Below, piece after piece: positions 16,884 to 25,577 of a DNA stretch of 40,470 bases. A program made the translations under genes and the position numbers. Each line of letters opens with the position of its first letter. Positions within the stretch are counted from its first letter, which is position 1. Source of the stretch: a virus; IMG/VR virus record IMGVR_UViG_3300008997_001583, positions 1-40,470 of that record. One strand, 5' to 3'. The notes beneath the pieces are model-generated. The model was not told the DNA's origin, did no database searches, and was given only the letters and a program-made list of their open reading frames with translations.

Positions 16884-17450
16884 CTACTCAACTCCTAAAT
16901 TATTTTGTTGTTGATATTCTAAAACTTCATCTAAAAGTTCATTAGATAATTCAAATACAGCAACAGCTTCATCATACATACTATCATCCAATTTTGAAAC
17001 AATTTCAGCTATAGCAGTTTTAGCATCATCAAATTCATAAAATTTTCCGGAACCCGGAACTTGATTTTTTAATATTTGACCACCATGTAGTTCACCCATA
17101 TGTCTAACATACACATGAGCCATAATTATTGTGGGGTTGTGGAAATTTTTTATTATCCTATCTTTATGCTTTTTTGTAGTGTTACAGGTGGGTGCCGGGA
17201 AATCTTTGTCCCATAATTCTTGAAAATCATCCAACAACTTAGAAGAACGAAGCGTATCTTCGTTAATTAAATTTAATTCAAGAGCTGCATTTTCTAATAC
17301 TACATAAATTTGATATAAATTCCAAAGATAAACTGCATATGTTTCAGGATCAATATCTCCTTTTAACATTTGTTCTGCTATTTCATGCCGTTCTGATTTA
17401 TGATGAACTTCCATCGTTAAAGAACGTAAATTATCTGTACGCTTATTCAT
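16884..17450 (-). CDS. ho1: Heme oxygenase (HO-1 type)
   Basis: A 188-aa protein that would open heme to biliverdin IXalpha, CO and iron. The N-terminal pattern LRSLTMEVHHKSE (residues 8-20) holds the proximal heme ligand H16 in the family arrangement L-R-x2-T-x3-H. YLWNLYQIYVVLE (41-53) and the distal-helix signature YVRHMGELHGGQILKN (114-129) with flexible glycines G119, G123 and G124 are diagnostic. VPGSGKFYEFDD follows, as in HO proteins. The ATG at 17448-17450 is chosen because it follows AAGAGG at usable spacing and starts right before the family's first helix. The longer frame from 17519 would read through a perfect hairpin. It heads the cassette, downstream of an RCC1 fibre gene. No obvious late promoter lies directly before it. 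Confidence 0.92.
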   Translation of the reverse strand: MNKRTDNLRSLTMEVHHKSERHEIAEQMLKGDIDPETYAVYLWNLYQIYVVLENAALELNLINEDTLRSSKLLDDFQELWDKDFPAPTCNTTKKHKDRIIKNFHNPTIIMAHVYVRHMGELHGGQILKNQVPGSGKFYEFDDAKTAIAEIVSKLDDSMYDEAVAVFELSNELLDEVLEYQQQNNLGVE

Positions 17451-17473
17451 TATATAATAACCTCTTATTATTG

Positions 17474-17506
17474 CTATAGGGGTAGAAATTGCTTCTACCC
17501 CTATAG
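17474..17506. terminator. Perfect 14-bp hairpin between fibre gene and heme oxygenase
   Basis: The arms CTATAGGGGTAGAA and TTCTACCCCTATAG form a perfect 14-bp inverted repeat around the 5-nt loop ATTGC. It lies 20 nt beyond the fibre stop and 24 nt before the heme oxygenase ATG. Neither strand has a run of T after it, so it is not a textbook rho-independent terminator. It may act as an mRNA end-stabiliser, a partial terminator or an RNA processing site. Confidence 0.55.
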
Positions 17507-17526
17507 AATATTTAGTCAAAAACTAT

Positions 17527-19785
17527 TTAGTCACACGGTCCGGAGTGCATGACATGTTGAGATTCTTGACCTTGGTCATTTCTTGAGTATTCCCAGAAAC
17601 TATAGTGAAAACAAGACCGGTGGGAATCGGAATCGTTACCTGTCCACAACATCTTACCTCTATCATCCATCCAAGCTTGCATTGGCCGGTGGGCGTAACC
17701 AAAAGCTCCAATATTCATAATTCTAGTACCAGCTGGGAGAAGTGCTCGACGTTTATTTGAATAATTCAGCTGATCAAAATCAGGATAGTTCTCAGCAGGA
17801 GATTCATCACTATTCCATCCCCAGGAGTTGCTGCTGCCCTCGTAGTAACCCAACCCTTTGTAGCCATAAGTATTATAACCACCACTCCAACAATCGCCAT
17901 TACTGTCTAGATATATCGGACTAGTCCATTGATAACTACCATCACCACCATCATGGTTATGACTAGTAGCATATTTGGTCCAGCGAGGACCCTTAATTTG
18001 TACAAAGTGTCCAGGATGACCAGTCGATTGATACCAATACATAGAACCAGACGGACTGTGTCCTAAATCGCCGTGAGCGTAATTGCCTGATGTAGTCCAA
18101 GTCATGCCGGTGCTTTTCTGTTTGAATGTAAAGTGGAATTCATAACCCGTTTCACCACCTGGCCAAAAATCTTCAATGTCGCCGTTTGGTCGGAAATTCA
18201 ATCGTTTAAATGAGCCCATTTGGTGTGAGTCGTGTCCGCCCATTCTACTAAACCCTGGCATCTGGCCTGCGCTGTGATGGCCAGCAGCCCACAACCAACC
18301 TTCACCATCCAATGCGAATAATAAACCGGTAGACGCTGAACTATCGCTTGGCACAAAATCTAATTTTTTAAGTCCGCCATAATAATTGAAATCAACACTA
18401 ACTAGTGTAGGAGTGTGCATATAGTAAGTACCATTCCGATGGCCAACTCCTAGTTCGCCGTTATTGTTATGACCCCAAGCCCAGAGCAACCCTTCTTCAT
18501 CTAATGCCCAGAATCTACCCTCATTGCTACCAGAAGCGTAAATATCTACGATCATTTTACCATCAAAGAAAAATTGTGGAATTCGCATTGGTCTACTAAA
18601 GTTAGAACTATACCATGCCCAAGTATTTGGATAAGTATAATCTTGTCCATCAGGACCTTTAGCTGTACCACTACCGTTGAAATCACCACTATTCTTTACA
18701 TCTGGGTTGCCAAAACCTAATTGACCGTTGTTATTATATCCCCACATCCAAACAGAACCATCTTGTCCTAAAGCCATAGTAGAAGAAGTGCTACTTGTAT
18801 TAGCTCCAGCTGAACTGGATTCTATTTTAATTATTTTTGTCTCACTAAAGCTTTTCGCAATTGGAGTACCTAACCAATCAATATGGTCATCAGCAGCACA
18901 GCGAACTGGATAATAGCGATCGGATGTTGATCGCTCTCCCAACTGTGAATTTCCATTATATCCAGCACCATAAACCTCTCCATTGTTCATTAAGAAGAAT
19001 GAATTGTGGGCACTACCTATACACTGTACAACCCGAGGAGTTTCACCATCAGGTGTAATCAGTCCTTCACCAGCTGCAGCTGCTAAAGTGTTCCATGAAC
19101 TATTATCTCCACTATTTAACCAATCAGTGAAAGTAAATCCAGGATAATGGTGTTTAGCTCTATTAGAGCTACCACCAACACTGCTGGCGCCAACGCCATT
19201 ATATCCATTTTGATCGTTACCACCAACGCACTGTACTGTTCCATCAGAACAAATATGCATGCTACTATAACCAGTCATTTGTTGACTCTGGTGCATCTTG
19301 TAGCCCATATTATATTTCCAACCTAATGGAGCACTGTTTCTAAATGCAATACCTTCGTGTCTACCATCTCGTCCTCTAGAGGATTCTAATACTTTAACCC
19401 AATAGTCCGTTTCTTCTACCCAAGTATTTTTATACCGAGTACCTTTTATACACTGGTAAAGATGTCCATTGGCTTTGCACATTTCTCCAACTTCATATTG
19501 GCGATGATAATCCCATGTTGAAACATCAACGTTGCCGCGAATATGAACAACCCAATAAGTTTTATTATCCGGCCGACACGACCATTTAACGACTTCGGGA
19601 TGCTCGAAATTATAGTGAGTGGTGCCTGTTGTACCTTCAGATGAAATACTATAATCTCGTGGATTATCTCTTATACACCGATAAGATTTGCCTTGCCATT
19701 GTACAATATCATTTTTATCATACCATGTTCGTTCTTGCCATGGACCTTTCCAGGTTAACTTTAATTTATTAATGTCTAAAGCCAT
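17527..19785 (-). CDS. RCC1-repeat tail fibre/adhesin C (752 aa)
   Basis: The N-terminus reads INKLKLTWKGPWQERTWYDK followed by NDIVQWQGKSYRCI, the shared 'W-G-W ... Y..D.V...g..Y.C' module found at the start of all four large fibres here. A second module lies near residues 110-140. From about residue 175 onward there are roughly seven RCC1-type blades with repeated 'G.V..wG.N..GQLG' cores, for example MALGQDGSVWMWGYNNNGQL and FWALDEEGLLWAWGHNNNGE. RCC1 repeats fold as a seven-bladed propeller, here probably a receptor-binding or adhesive head. No cupredoxin segment is present, unlike paralogue A. AAGGG precedes the ATG. It is the last fibre gene before the tetrapyrrole cassette. Confidence 0.82.
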   Translation of the reverse strand: MALDINKLKLTWKGPWQERTWYDKNDIVQWQGKSYRCIRDNPRDYSISSEGTTGTTHYNFEHPEVVKWSCRPDNKTYWVVHIRGNVDVSTWDYHRQYEVGEMCKANGHLYQCIKGTRYKNTWVEETDYWVKVLESSRGRDGRHEGIAFRNSAPLGWKYNMGYKMHQSQQMTGYSSMHICSDGTVQCVGGNDQNGYNGVGASSVGGSSNRAKHHYPGFTFTDWLNSGDNSSWNTLAAAAGEGLITPDGETPRVVQCIGSAHNSFFLMNNGEVYGAGYNGNSQLGERSTSDRYYPVRCAADDHIDWLGTPIAKSFSETKIIKIESSSAGANTSSTSSTMALGQDGSVWMWGYNNNGQLGFGNPDVKNSGDFNGSGTAKGPDGQDYTYPNTWAWYSSNFSRPMRIPQFFFDGKMIVDIYASGSNEGRFWALDEEGLLWAWGHNNNGELGVGHRNGTYYMHTPTLVSVDFNYYGGLKKLDFVPSDSSASTGLLFALDGEGWLWAAGHHSAGQMPGFSRMGGHDSHQMGSFKRLNFRPNGDIEDFWPGGETGYEFHFTFKQKSTGMTWTTSGNYAHGDLGHSPSGSMYWYQSTGHPGHFVQIKGPRWTKYATSHNHDGGDGSYQWTSPIYLDSNGDCWSGGYNTYGYKGLGYYEGSSNSWGWNSDESPAENYPDFDQLNYSNKRRALLPAGTRIMNIGAFGYAHRPMQAWMDDRGKMLWTGNDSDSHRSCFHYSFWEYSRNDQGQESQHVMHSGPCD

Positions 19786-19814
19786 GTTTGTTTACCCTTA
19801 TTTTAAATTATTTT

Positions 19815-20213
19815 TTAGAATCCAAGACTTGCTTTAAATTCTTCTTCTTCTGTTCCGATTGCAGCGATAGATGCTAATACATCAGCATCACTATCTACTA
19901 TACCTTGCAACAATTTCGATAGAGGTGTATTTAAGGTAAGTTTTGATTGAATGTCCACCGTTCCTCGAATTAGGACCTGACTCACCGCAGCTACTTCCGC
20001 TAATGCAGCTGCATCAGTGGTTTTATCATATACGGTAACTTCAAAATCTCCCTGACCTGTTGTTACTGTTACCTTTGCGTCATCATAAGAAAACCATTCC
20101 TTATCATCATGTGAAGCCAAGAACACAGGGGTATCTTCTACATCAGCTACCACTGGCGCAACATAATCATCTGTAAGGGCAATGGACTTGTGACTAAAAA
20201 TCTTCTTCGCCAT
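19815..20213 (-). CDS. Unrecognised 132-aa late protein between fibre genes
   Basis: The protein begins MAKKIFSHKSIALTDDYVAP. Its first half is beta-rich and acidic, and its C-terminal third is helical with LLQGIVDSDADVLASIAAIG before EEEEFKASLGF. I do not recognise a family. It lies between two RCC1 fibre genes on the same strand, with GGAG before the ATG and a late promoter 44 nt upstream. A virion component or a fibre chaperone would fit the position, but nothing in the sequence decides between them. Confidence 0.65.
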   Translation of the reverse strand: MAKKIFSHKSIALTDDYVAPVVADVEDTPVFLASHDDKEWFSYDDAKVTVTTGQGDFEVTVYDKTTDAAALAEVAAVSQVLIRGTVDIQSKLTLNTPLSKLLQGIVDSDADVLASIAAIGTEEEEFKASLGF

Positions 20214-20256
20214 TTTAACTATTCTCCATTTAAAAGTTATATTTTTTTGTTATTAA

Positions 20257-20264
20257 TATTTATA
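20257..20264 (-). promoter_or_regulatory. Late promoter before the 132-aa gene
   Basis: The minus strand reads TATAAATA, 44 nt before the ATG at 20213 and just past the stop of the upstream RCC1 fibre gene at 20268. It likely drives the 132-aa gene and the downstream fibre, and perhaps the heme oxygenase cassette by read-through. Confidence 0.7.
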
Positions 20265-20267
20265 TGT

Positions 20268-22934
20268 TTACCGACCCATGCCAGGATTAGACATTAGTCC
20301 ATTATTGTTACTGTTATAACACCATGAATTATGGCCATTTAAGTGATTGCCTTCATTAGATGAATAACCGCTAAATCCCCATAATAGGATTTGACCATCT
20401 TCTGTTATAACCCACGGCATATTACCAAAGTAATTGGTACTTTCATATATGCCTTGAGGAATAACATGACTTATTTTCGTGCCAGCAGGAATATACTTGT
20501 GATATGGCTTATATGTGCCATCTTCACCTGTCCAATTGCTGCCTGCATATGGATTGCCACCTTCATTATAAGAATCATAGCCTTGTCCTAAGAACTCACC
20601 GGAATCGGTAAGAGCCCAAGTATGACCAACATCACTATATGTTCCGCATGTACCAATATCTTTAAGATTTTTAATCTTTGTAATAAGTGAAGGTGGATAA
20701 TCAGATCCAGTAGCACCATCCAACCCGAGATAATTGCCGCTTGAAGCTCCGGCATGATATGTATCGCCGTTTTTAGTTCTTATAAAGAGTCCGACATAAC
20801 CGTTCCAGGAGATTCCCCAAATATCAACAATATCACCACCAGGTGCAGATGTCATTTTGACCCATCCGTCTTGGTGGTTTGTTGTATCTGATCCTCCGGA
20901 ATTACCATAACCGTTATATCCAGAGTGCCATATATACCCATTATTATCTAAAATCCAAATACTGGTGTTGCCACTATACCCAGCAATTTGCCAACAAGCC
21001 ATACCATCCACTGCTGGATCCCACTGGTTAGTAGCTGACCCACCACCACCAATTTTTACTGGTCGATAATGGTTTGTTGTATTGGATTGTCCAAGTTGGC
21101 CAACACCATTATAACCCCAACCATACAGATGATCGTCTTGAGTTCGTGCAACCATTGTGGAGCTGTGTCCTGAGCAAGCAATATCAATTACTCGTTTGTT
21201 TTCAAAATATTCTTGAGGAATTTTGAATGGAGAGCCCCAATGCTCGGTACGACCTCTACCAAGCTCGCCGTTGCCATTATAGCCCCATGTCCAAACCTGG
21301 CCTTTATCATCAAGAGCCATACAAGCATGATTATTAGTCTCTGTTGGACCACTGTTAGCCGCAATCTTAACAATAAACACACCACGTAGGTTTTGACCTA
21401 CTTGAGGCATCCGATGATCGCTAAATTGCCCATGGCCCGCCTGGCCGTGTCCACCATAACCTTTATGCTGGACTTCTCCGTTATCAAAAAGGAAATACTT
21501 CCAATCATAACCTTGACAAATCTGAACACACTTAGGTGTCCTTCTCTTATCAGCTCGATTTGTGTGTCGGCCGTTTGAAGAAAACCCTTTAATGCTAGGA
21601 TCATTATGGCCAAAATGACTTTTATCTCCTGATTCATTCCAATCTCTAAATACAAAATCTACTTCCGAAAAATAACTTAACGGACGAGTTGTGTGTGGTG
21701 TTGATGAACTACCATAACCCAAAGAATACACGCATCCATTTTTATCAATAAATGTTCTATTGCGATAGATGCCTGTCCCTGGGTTGTTCAATGGCTCTTT
21801 ATATTTCCAAGCGATCCGACCCATATTAGATGCCCAAATAGCTGCCTGATCGTTACTATTACCACCACTAATTTGTTCCCAACTATTATGCCAACTTTGA
21901 ATTGGACTATATTTGCCCATAGCATCTTTAGATCGTCCTGATGTTGTTGCAGCATCTGCCATCAAGTCGGAACGAGTTCTATTCATTTCTTTGGTCATAT
22001 ATGGAGGTGCACCAACATTATCTCGTAGTGCCCTATAAAAACCAGAAGTATTACTTGACTCTTGACTTTTCATAGATACTATATCACCCCAATAATATTG
22101 AGTTGAAGCATCATAATCTCCTCTATAGTTTATTCCACCCATAGACATTAAGTCCCAATATTCGTGTCCGATCCAACCTTTATTAACATGGATTCCTTTA
22201 CTATCATACATTGCTGCAGTAGTTTTAGAGAAAGGATAAATTTTCTCATATCCAACAGGAACATGAAGTTCTACTTTACGATTTAAATTTTCTATATCTT
22301 GATAGGTGCTACTAGTCGTGTTTAATGTTGCTTCATAATGTGCCTGGGTAACCTCTTTATTATTTAAAAAGTATTTAAGAGGCGAATCATCCCCTGATGT
22401 CCAAAGCGAAACACCGCTGTTATGAGTACCATCAGCTGTTATGCTGAAATCTAAAGGATACCCCTTTTCAGCTGGGCCGTTTTGATGAAAACTATAATAA
22501 CCCATTTCAGCAAATGAAACATCCATTCCATTTTCATCAATACCTAAAGTTTCAGGCGTTTTAATACTATCAATATAATATTTCATAACGCCGGCACCAA
22601 TATCTACTCTTTCTACTTGGTGGTTGTTATCTACTGGTCGATAATTATAAGGAAAATTAGAAGTATCATCAAAGCTATGATAAGCATTAATATCTTCATC
22701 TGTTTCCAAATGTCCGCTAAATTTAGAACGTAAATTCCATAGCGTTTTATAATTTTTATATCCCTGTCCTTTATCGCCAGGAGCAAATGTTTCATGTGAA
22801 TTTGGGGAATAAGATTTTTTACAATACCAAATCTTACCGCCGTGCTGGACCGTATCACCTACTTCATAGGTAATATTAGGATCCCAGTCCCCTTCAAATG
22901 AAAACTTTAATTTTCCTAAATCAATTGTTGCCAT
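20268..22934 (-). CDS. RCC1-repeat tail fibre/adhesin B (888 aa)
   Basis: The start LGKLKFSFEGDWDPNITYEV, followed by GDTVQHGGKIWYCK, is the shared N-terminal module, and a second copy begins near residue 270 (INYRGDYDASTQYYWGDIVS). Between them a region with YSFHQNGPAEKGYPLDFSIT aligns in position with the cupredoxin-like segment of paralogue A, but the first ligand His is Tyr and no Cys-x2-His-x3-Met follows, so any copper site is lost. From about residue 395 onward there are roughly eight RCC1-like blades, such as ACMALDDKGQVWTWGYNGNG and MVARTQDDHLYGWGYNGVGQ. CAGGAAAAA precedes the ATG. The likely role is receptor binding. Confidence 0.82.
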   Translation of the reverse strand: MATIDLGKLKFSFEGDWDPNITYEVGDTVQHGGKIWYCKKSYSPNSHETFAPGDKGQGYKNYKTLWNLRSKFSGHLETDEDINAYHSFDDTSNFPYNYRPVDNNHQVERVDIGAGVMKYYIDSIKTPETLGIDENGMDVSFAEMGYYSFHQNGPAEKGYPLDFSITADGTHNSGVSLWTSGDDSPLKYFLNNKEVTQAHYEATLNTTSSTYQDIENLNRKVELHVPVGYEKIYPFSKTTAAMYDSKGIHVNKGWIGHEYWDLMSMGGINYRGDYDASTQYYWGDIVSMKSQESSNTSGFYRALRDNVGAPPYMTKEMNRTRSDLMADAATTSGRSKDAMGKYSPIQSWHNSWEQISGGNSNDQAAIWASNMGRIAWKYKEPLNNPGTGIYRNRTFIDKNGCVYSLGYGSSSTPHTTRPLSYFSEVDFVFRDWNESGDKSHFGHNDPSIKGFSSNGRHTNRADKRRTPKCVQICQGYDWKYFLFDNGEVQHKGYGGHGQAGHGQFSDHRMPQVGQNLRGVFIVKIAANSGPTETNNHACMALDDKGQVWTWGYNGNGELGRGRTEHWGSPFKIPQEYFENKRVIDIACSGHSSTMVARTQDDHLYGWGYNGVGQLGQSNTTNHYRPVKIGGGGSATNQWDPAVDGMACWQIAGYSGNTSIWILDNNGYIWHSGYNGYGNSGGSDTTNHQDGWVKMTSAPGGDIVDIWGISWNGYVGLFIRTKNGDTYHAGASSGNYLGLDGATGSDYPPSLITKIKNLKDIGTCGTYSDVGHTWALTDSGEFLGQGYDSYNEGGNPYAGSNWTGEDGTYKPYHKYIPAGTKISHVIPQGIYESTNYFGNMPWVITEDGQILLWGFSGYSSNEGNHLNGHNSWCYNSNNNGLMSNPGMGR

Positions 22935-22957
22935 TGTTGTTTTTCCTGTTTAAAATT

Positions 22958-25549
22958 TTATCCAATTGCTGGTGGTTGCGCTATTGTCTGCCTGTGCTCG
23001 GCCATATTACCGTGCATTGATGTAGGATATCCTGACATACAAATACGGTTCCGATCATTTTTCCACACATAATGCCAATAATGACTAGTTGTGTCATTAC
23101 CAGCATAATGAACCGGCCTAATATCTTCCATGTGACCTTGAAAATCATTCATTAGTCTGGGCATTTGCAATTTACCATTATTCTTTTCTTCTACTAGATT
23201 GGGTAAATTTTGTGAAGCACCTGCCCAAGTATCAGTATACCCCATTGATAGTGAGCCTTGATTATTCCTGCCATTAACAAAACAGCTTCCTGAATTTGTA
23301 ATAACACCTACATTAACATAATGGTAAGAAGTGCTGTTACCCATATTGTTATTAACCACCTTTTTAATATTTGTAACCGCTGCGGTTAGACCCCCAATAG
23401 TCCATTCTGGAATTACTGGTGCTGTTGAGTCTGTTGTTGTGCCGTTGCACAGTTGATATGAATTATTACGGCCACAAGAATTAACTACTCCACTTGTATT
23501 CTGTGTCCACATTGATCCAAATTGACCGTTGCCAACAAACCAGAAATTGTCACAATCACCTGTGCCACTACCGTGTCCTAAAGCAGTCTGTACAAATGAA
23601 TTCTGTTGTGCGGTTCCTCCAGCCATAGCCCAACCATACCCATTATATCCACAGGTGTATAATCTGCCGTCGTCAGCTAAAACAGCCGCTCGGCCGTAAC
23701 TACCCCTCCCATCAACCTGGACTTTTACGATTTTAGTAGTTGTAGCAGCAAAAGTTGTAGTAGCAGTAGAGCCTGATGGTCCGATACATGGCACTGGCAC
23801 CGATTGGTTAGAAGTATTGCCTCGTCCTAATTGACCATATCCATTATAACCGCAACTGTAAAGCACGTTTGTTGCTGTTAAGAAATAACTGCACCCATAA
23901 GTATGACCACACAACCACATATCAATAATATCTTCATTAAGGAAGAATGCTCTGTTAATTTTTGTGGGCTGAGTTCGCTGGGTTGTTGTACCATCTCCCA
24001 ATTGACCATAACCGTTGTATCCCCACATCCAAACATCACCATTCTCATCAATAGCACCACAATGGTGTGTACTATCCGGACCATCCCAATCACTTATAGC
24101 TATTTTGGAAATTCTCAAATCTCTCCAAGTATGATTTGTTGCATTGGTTGCTTCATATACATTTTGGTAAGAACCACCAACTCTTACTGGATAACTTCTG
24201 GTAGAAGTTGATGCATCACCACTTTGGCCGTGTCCACCATAACCCCAGTGATATACTTCACCATTGTTAAATAATGCCATACCAGTGTCATACCCCTGTA
24301 ATAGTTGAATACATTTAGGAACTTGTCCATCAGGAGTTTTGTGAACGCCTGTTCCGCCGTGGTCGGTGGAACGATACCAATCTAAAAACGGAAAAACCAC
24401 ATTTGTTGCTGTATAAAATGTTTGATTTGTACCACTTCCGCCTCCACTATTTGAACCTATATGCATTACGCCGCCGCGGCCGTTGATCCAATTGACCATA
24501 TTGACTGAATATGTGCCTGGAAATTGTCCATCTTTACTTCGTGAAAGTAACTCTGACCCAATAATTCTATCGTGATTGGAGATTTCTAAGGTCTCCAAAT
24601 AATCACCAGTAAACGTAGCAATCTGACCTTGTGCTTTATTTGAAGCTATAACTGAATCATCAAAGTCGTGTCTAGAATTAATTAATTTCCAATTTGAATT
24701 ATTATCCCAAGGCTTAGTAGCTTGTGTACCATCAGCTGTATTTTCTATAGTACAAATGTACATTGCTTCAGTTGACCGAGATTGGTCAGCCATAAGCATT
24801 CCGGTACCAGAAAAGGATGCGCCGCCTAACGTATTATCATAATCTACCGTAACTTTAACAACATCATTCTTATAATATACTGTGCCGTTTGTATTATCAT
24901 GTGTGCCTCGATAATTAAAACTTTCCCTAATTGGTGTCCAATACTGTGTTGCGTTTGTTACTGCAATTTCATTACCCATACCAGCACCATGTGCATCACA
25001 GAAATACCATAAATCTGCTGGTGATCCACCAACAGGTGCATCAGGTGCAAATTTGATTTCTATTCTGCGTGTTGTAGCTGCATTGAATTTTGCCAATGTT
25101 GACCATTCTGTTTGAGTTACCCACGCACCATCTAAATAATAACGAACATTCTTCGTATATAGATTTGATGTTTGTGACGATGCTGTTGTAGCAAACTCTA
25201 AAGGGTGTCCATCATTAGAAGAATCATCTAAATTAAAATGATGTGTTTCACCTCGGTTCACAGTAAGAGCTGGATTCGTAGTTGCAGCACTTGGATTGCC
25301 TACCCCTTCTCCAGCAAAATGGAATGTATTTCCTGATCCTGAAGGATACAGAGTTCCTGCTGCAACAGTAACGGTATAAGTTACTGACTTTGGAATTGCA
25401 GGTGCCTGAGCCGCTGGAACAGTTGTTAATGCTACAAAATCTGTATTACGATGTTCTACTACATCATCTTCCAGATAAGTCGCACCATTATCAAAGGCTC
25501 CTTTATAATTGAAATGCAGATTCCCTATTTGTGTTGTTGTAACTGCCAT
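22958..25549 (-). CDS. RCC1-repeat tail fibre/adhesin A with cupredoxin-like domain (863 aa)
   Basis: Three regions are visible. Residues 8-45 are the shared N-terminal module (IGNLHFNYKGAFDNGATYLE). Residues about 55-197 look like a cupredoxin: NPALTVNRGETHHFNLDDSS, then GHPLEF with H115, then LWYFCDAHGAGMGNEIAV with C184, H187 and M191. These match the His, Cys, His, Met type 1 copper set, and the segment resembles the plastocyanin C-terminal loop. A second W/Y module follows near 210-290. From about 420 there are roughly seven RCC1-like blades, for example GAIDENGDVWMWGYNGYGQL and VLADDGRLYTCGYNGYG. GAGGAAC precedes the ATG. It is most likely a virion fibre; whether it binds copper is unknown. 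Confidence 0.83.
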   Translation of the reverse strand: MAVTTTQIGNLHFNYKGAFDNGATYLEDDVVEHRNTDFVALTTVPAAQAPAIPKSVTYTVTVAAGTLYPSGSGNTFHFAGEGVGNPSAATTNPALTVNRGETHHFNLDDSSNDGHPLEFATTASSQTSNLYTKNVRYYLDGAWVTQTEWSTLAKFNAATTRRIEIKFAPDAPVGGSPADLWYFCDAHGAGMGNEIAVTNATQYWTPIRESFNYRGTHDNTNGTVYYKNDVVKVTVDYDNTLGGASFSGTGMLMADQSRSTEAMYICTIENTADGTQATKPWDNNSNWKLINSRHDFDDSVIASNKAQGQIATFTGDYLETLEISNHDRIIGSELLSRSKDGQFPGTYSVNMVNWINGRGGVMHIGSNSGGGSGTNQTFYTATNVVFPFLDWYRSTDHGGTGVHKTPDGQVPKCIQLLQGYDTGMALFNNGEVYHWGYGGHGQSGDASTSTRSYPVRVGGSYQNVYEATNATNHTWRDLRISKIAISDWDGPDSTHHCGAIDENGDVWMWGYNGYGQLGDGTTTQRTQPTKINRAFFLNEDIIDMWLCGHTYGCSYFLTATNVLYSCGYNGYGQLGRGNTSNQSVPVPCIGPSGSTATTTFAATTTKIVKVQVDGRGSYGRAAVLADDGRLYTCGYNGYGWAMAGGTAQQNSFVQTALGHGSGTGDCDNFWFVGNGQFGSMWTQNTSGVVNSCGRNNSYQLCNGTTTDSTAPVIPEWTIGGLTAAVTNIKKVVNNNMGNSTSYHYVNVGVITNSGSCFVNGRNNQGSLSMGYTDTWAGASQNLPNLVEEKNNGKLQMPRLMNDFQGHMEDIRPVHYAGNDTTSHYWHYVWKNDRNRICMSGYPTSMHGNMAEHRQTIAQPPAIG

Positions 25550-25577
25550 TTTTGTTCCTCTATACTAATCCTTTATA

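Noticed and set aside
17451-17519. N-terminal extension of heme oxygenase to the first in-frame start
   Set aside because: These codons are made of the perfect hairpin and the gap. The ATG at 17450 has a Shine-Dalgarno and begins just before the family's first helix.
22958-25549. Plastocyanin as a separate photosynthesis auxiliary gene
   Set aside because: The cupredoxin segment is fused in frame within a fibre with RCC1 blades; it is not a free electron carrier.
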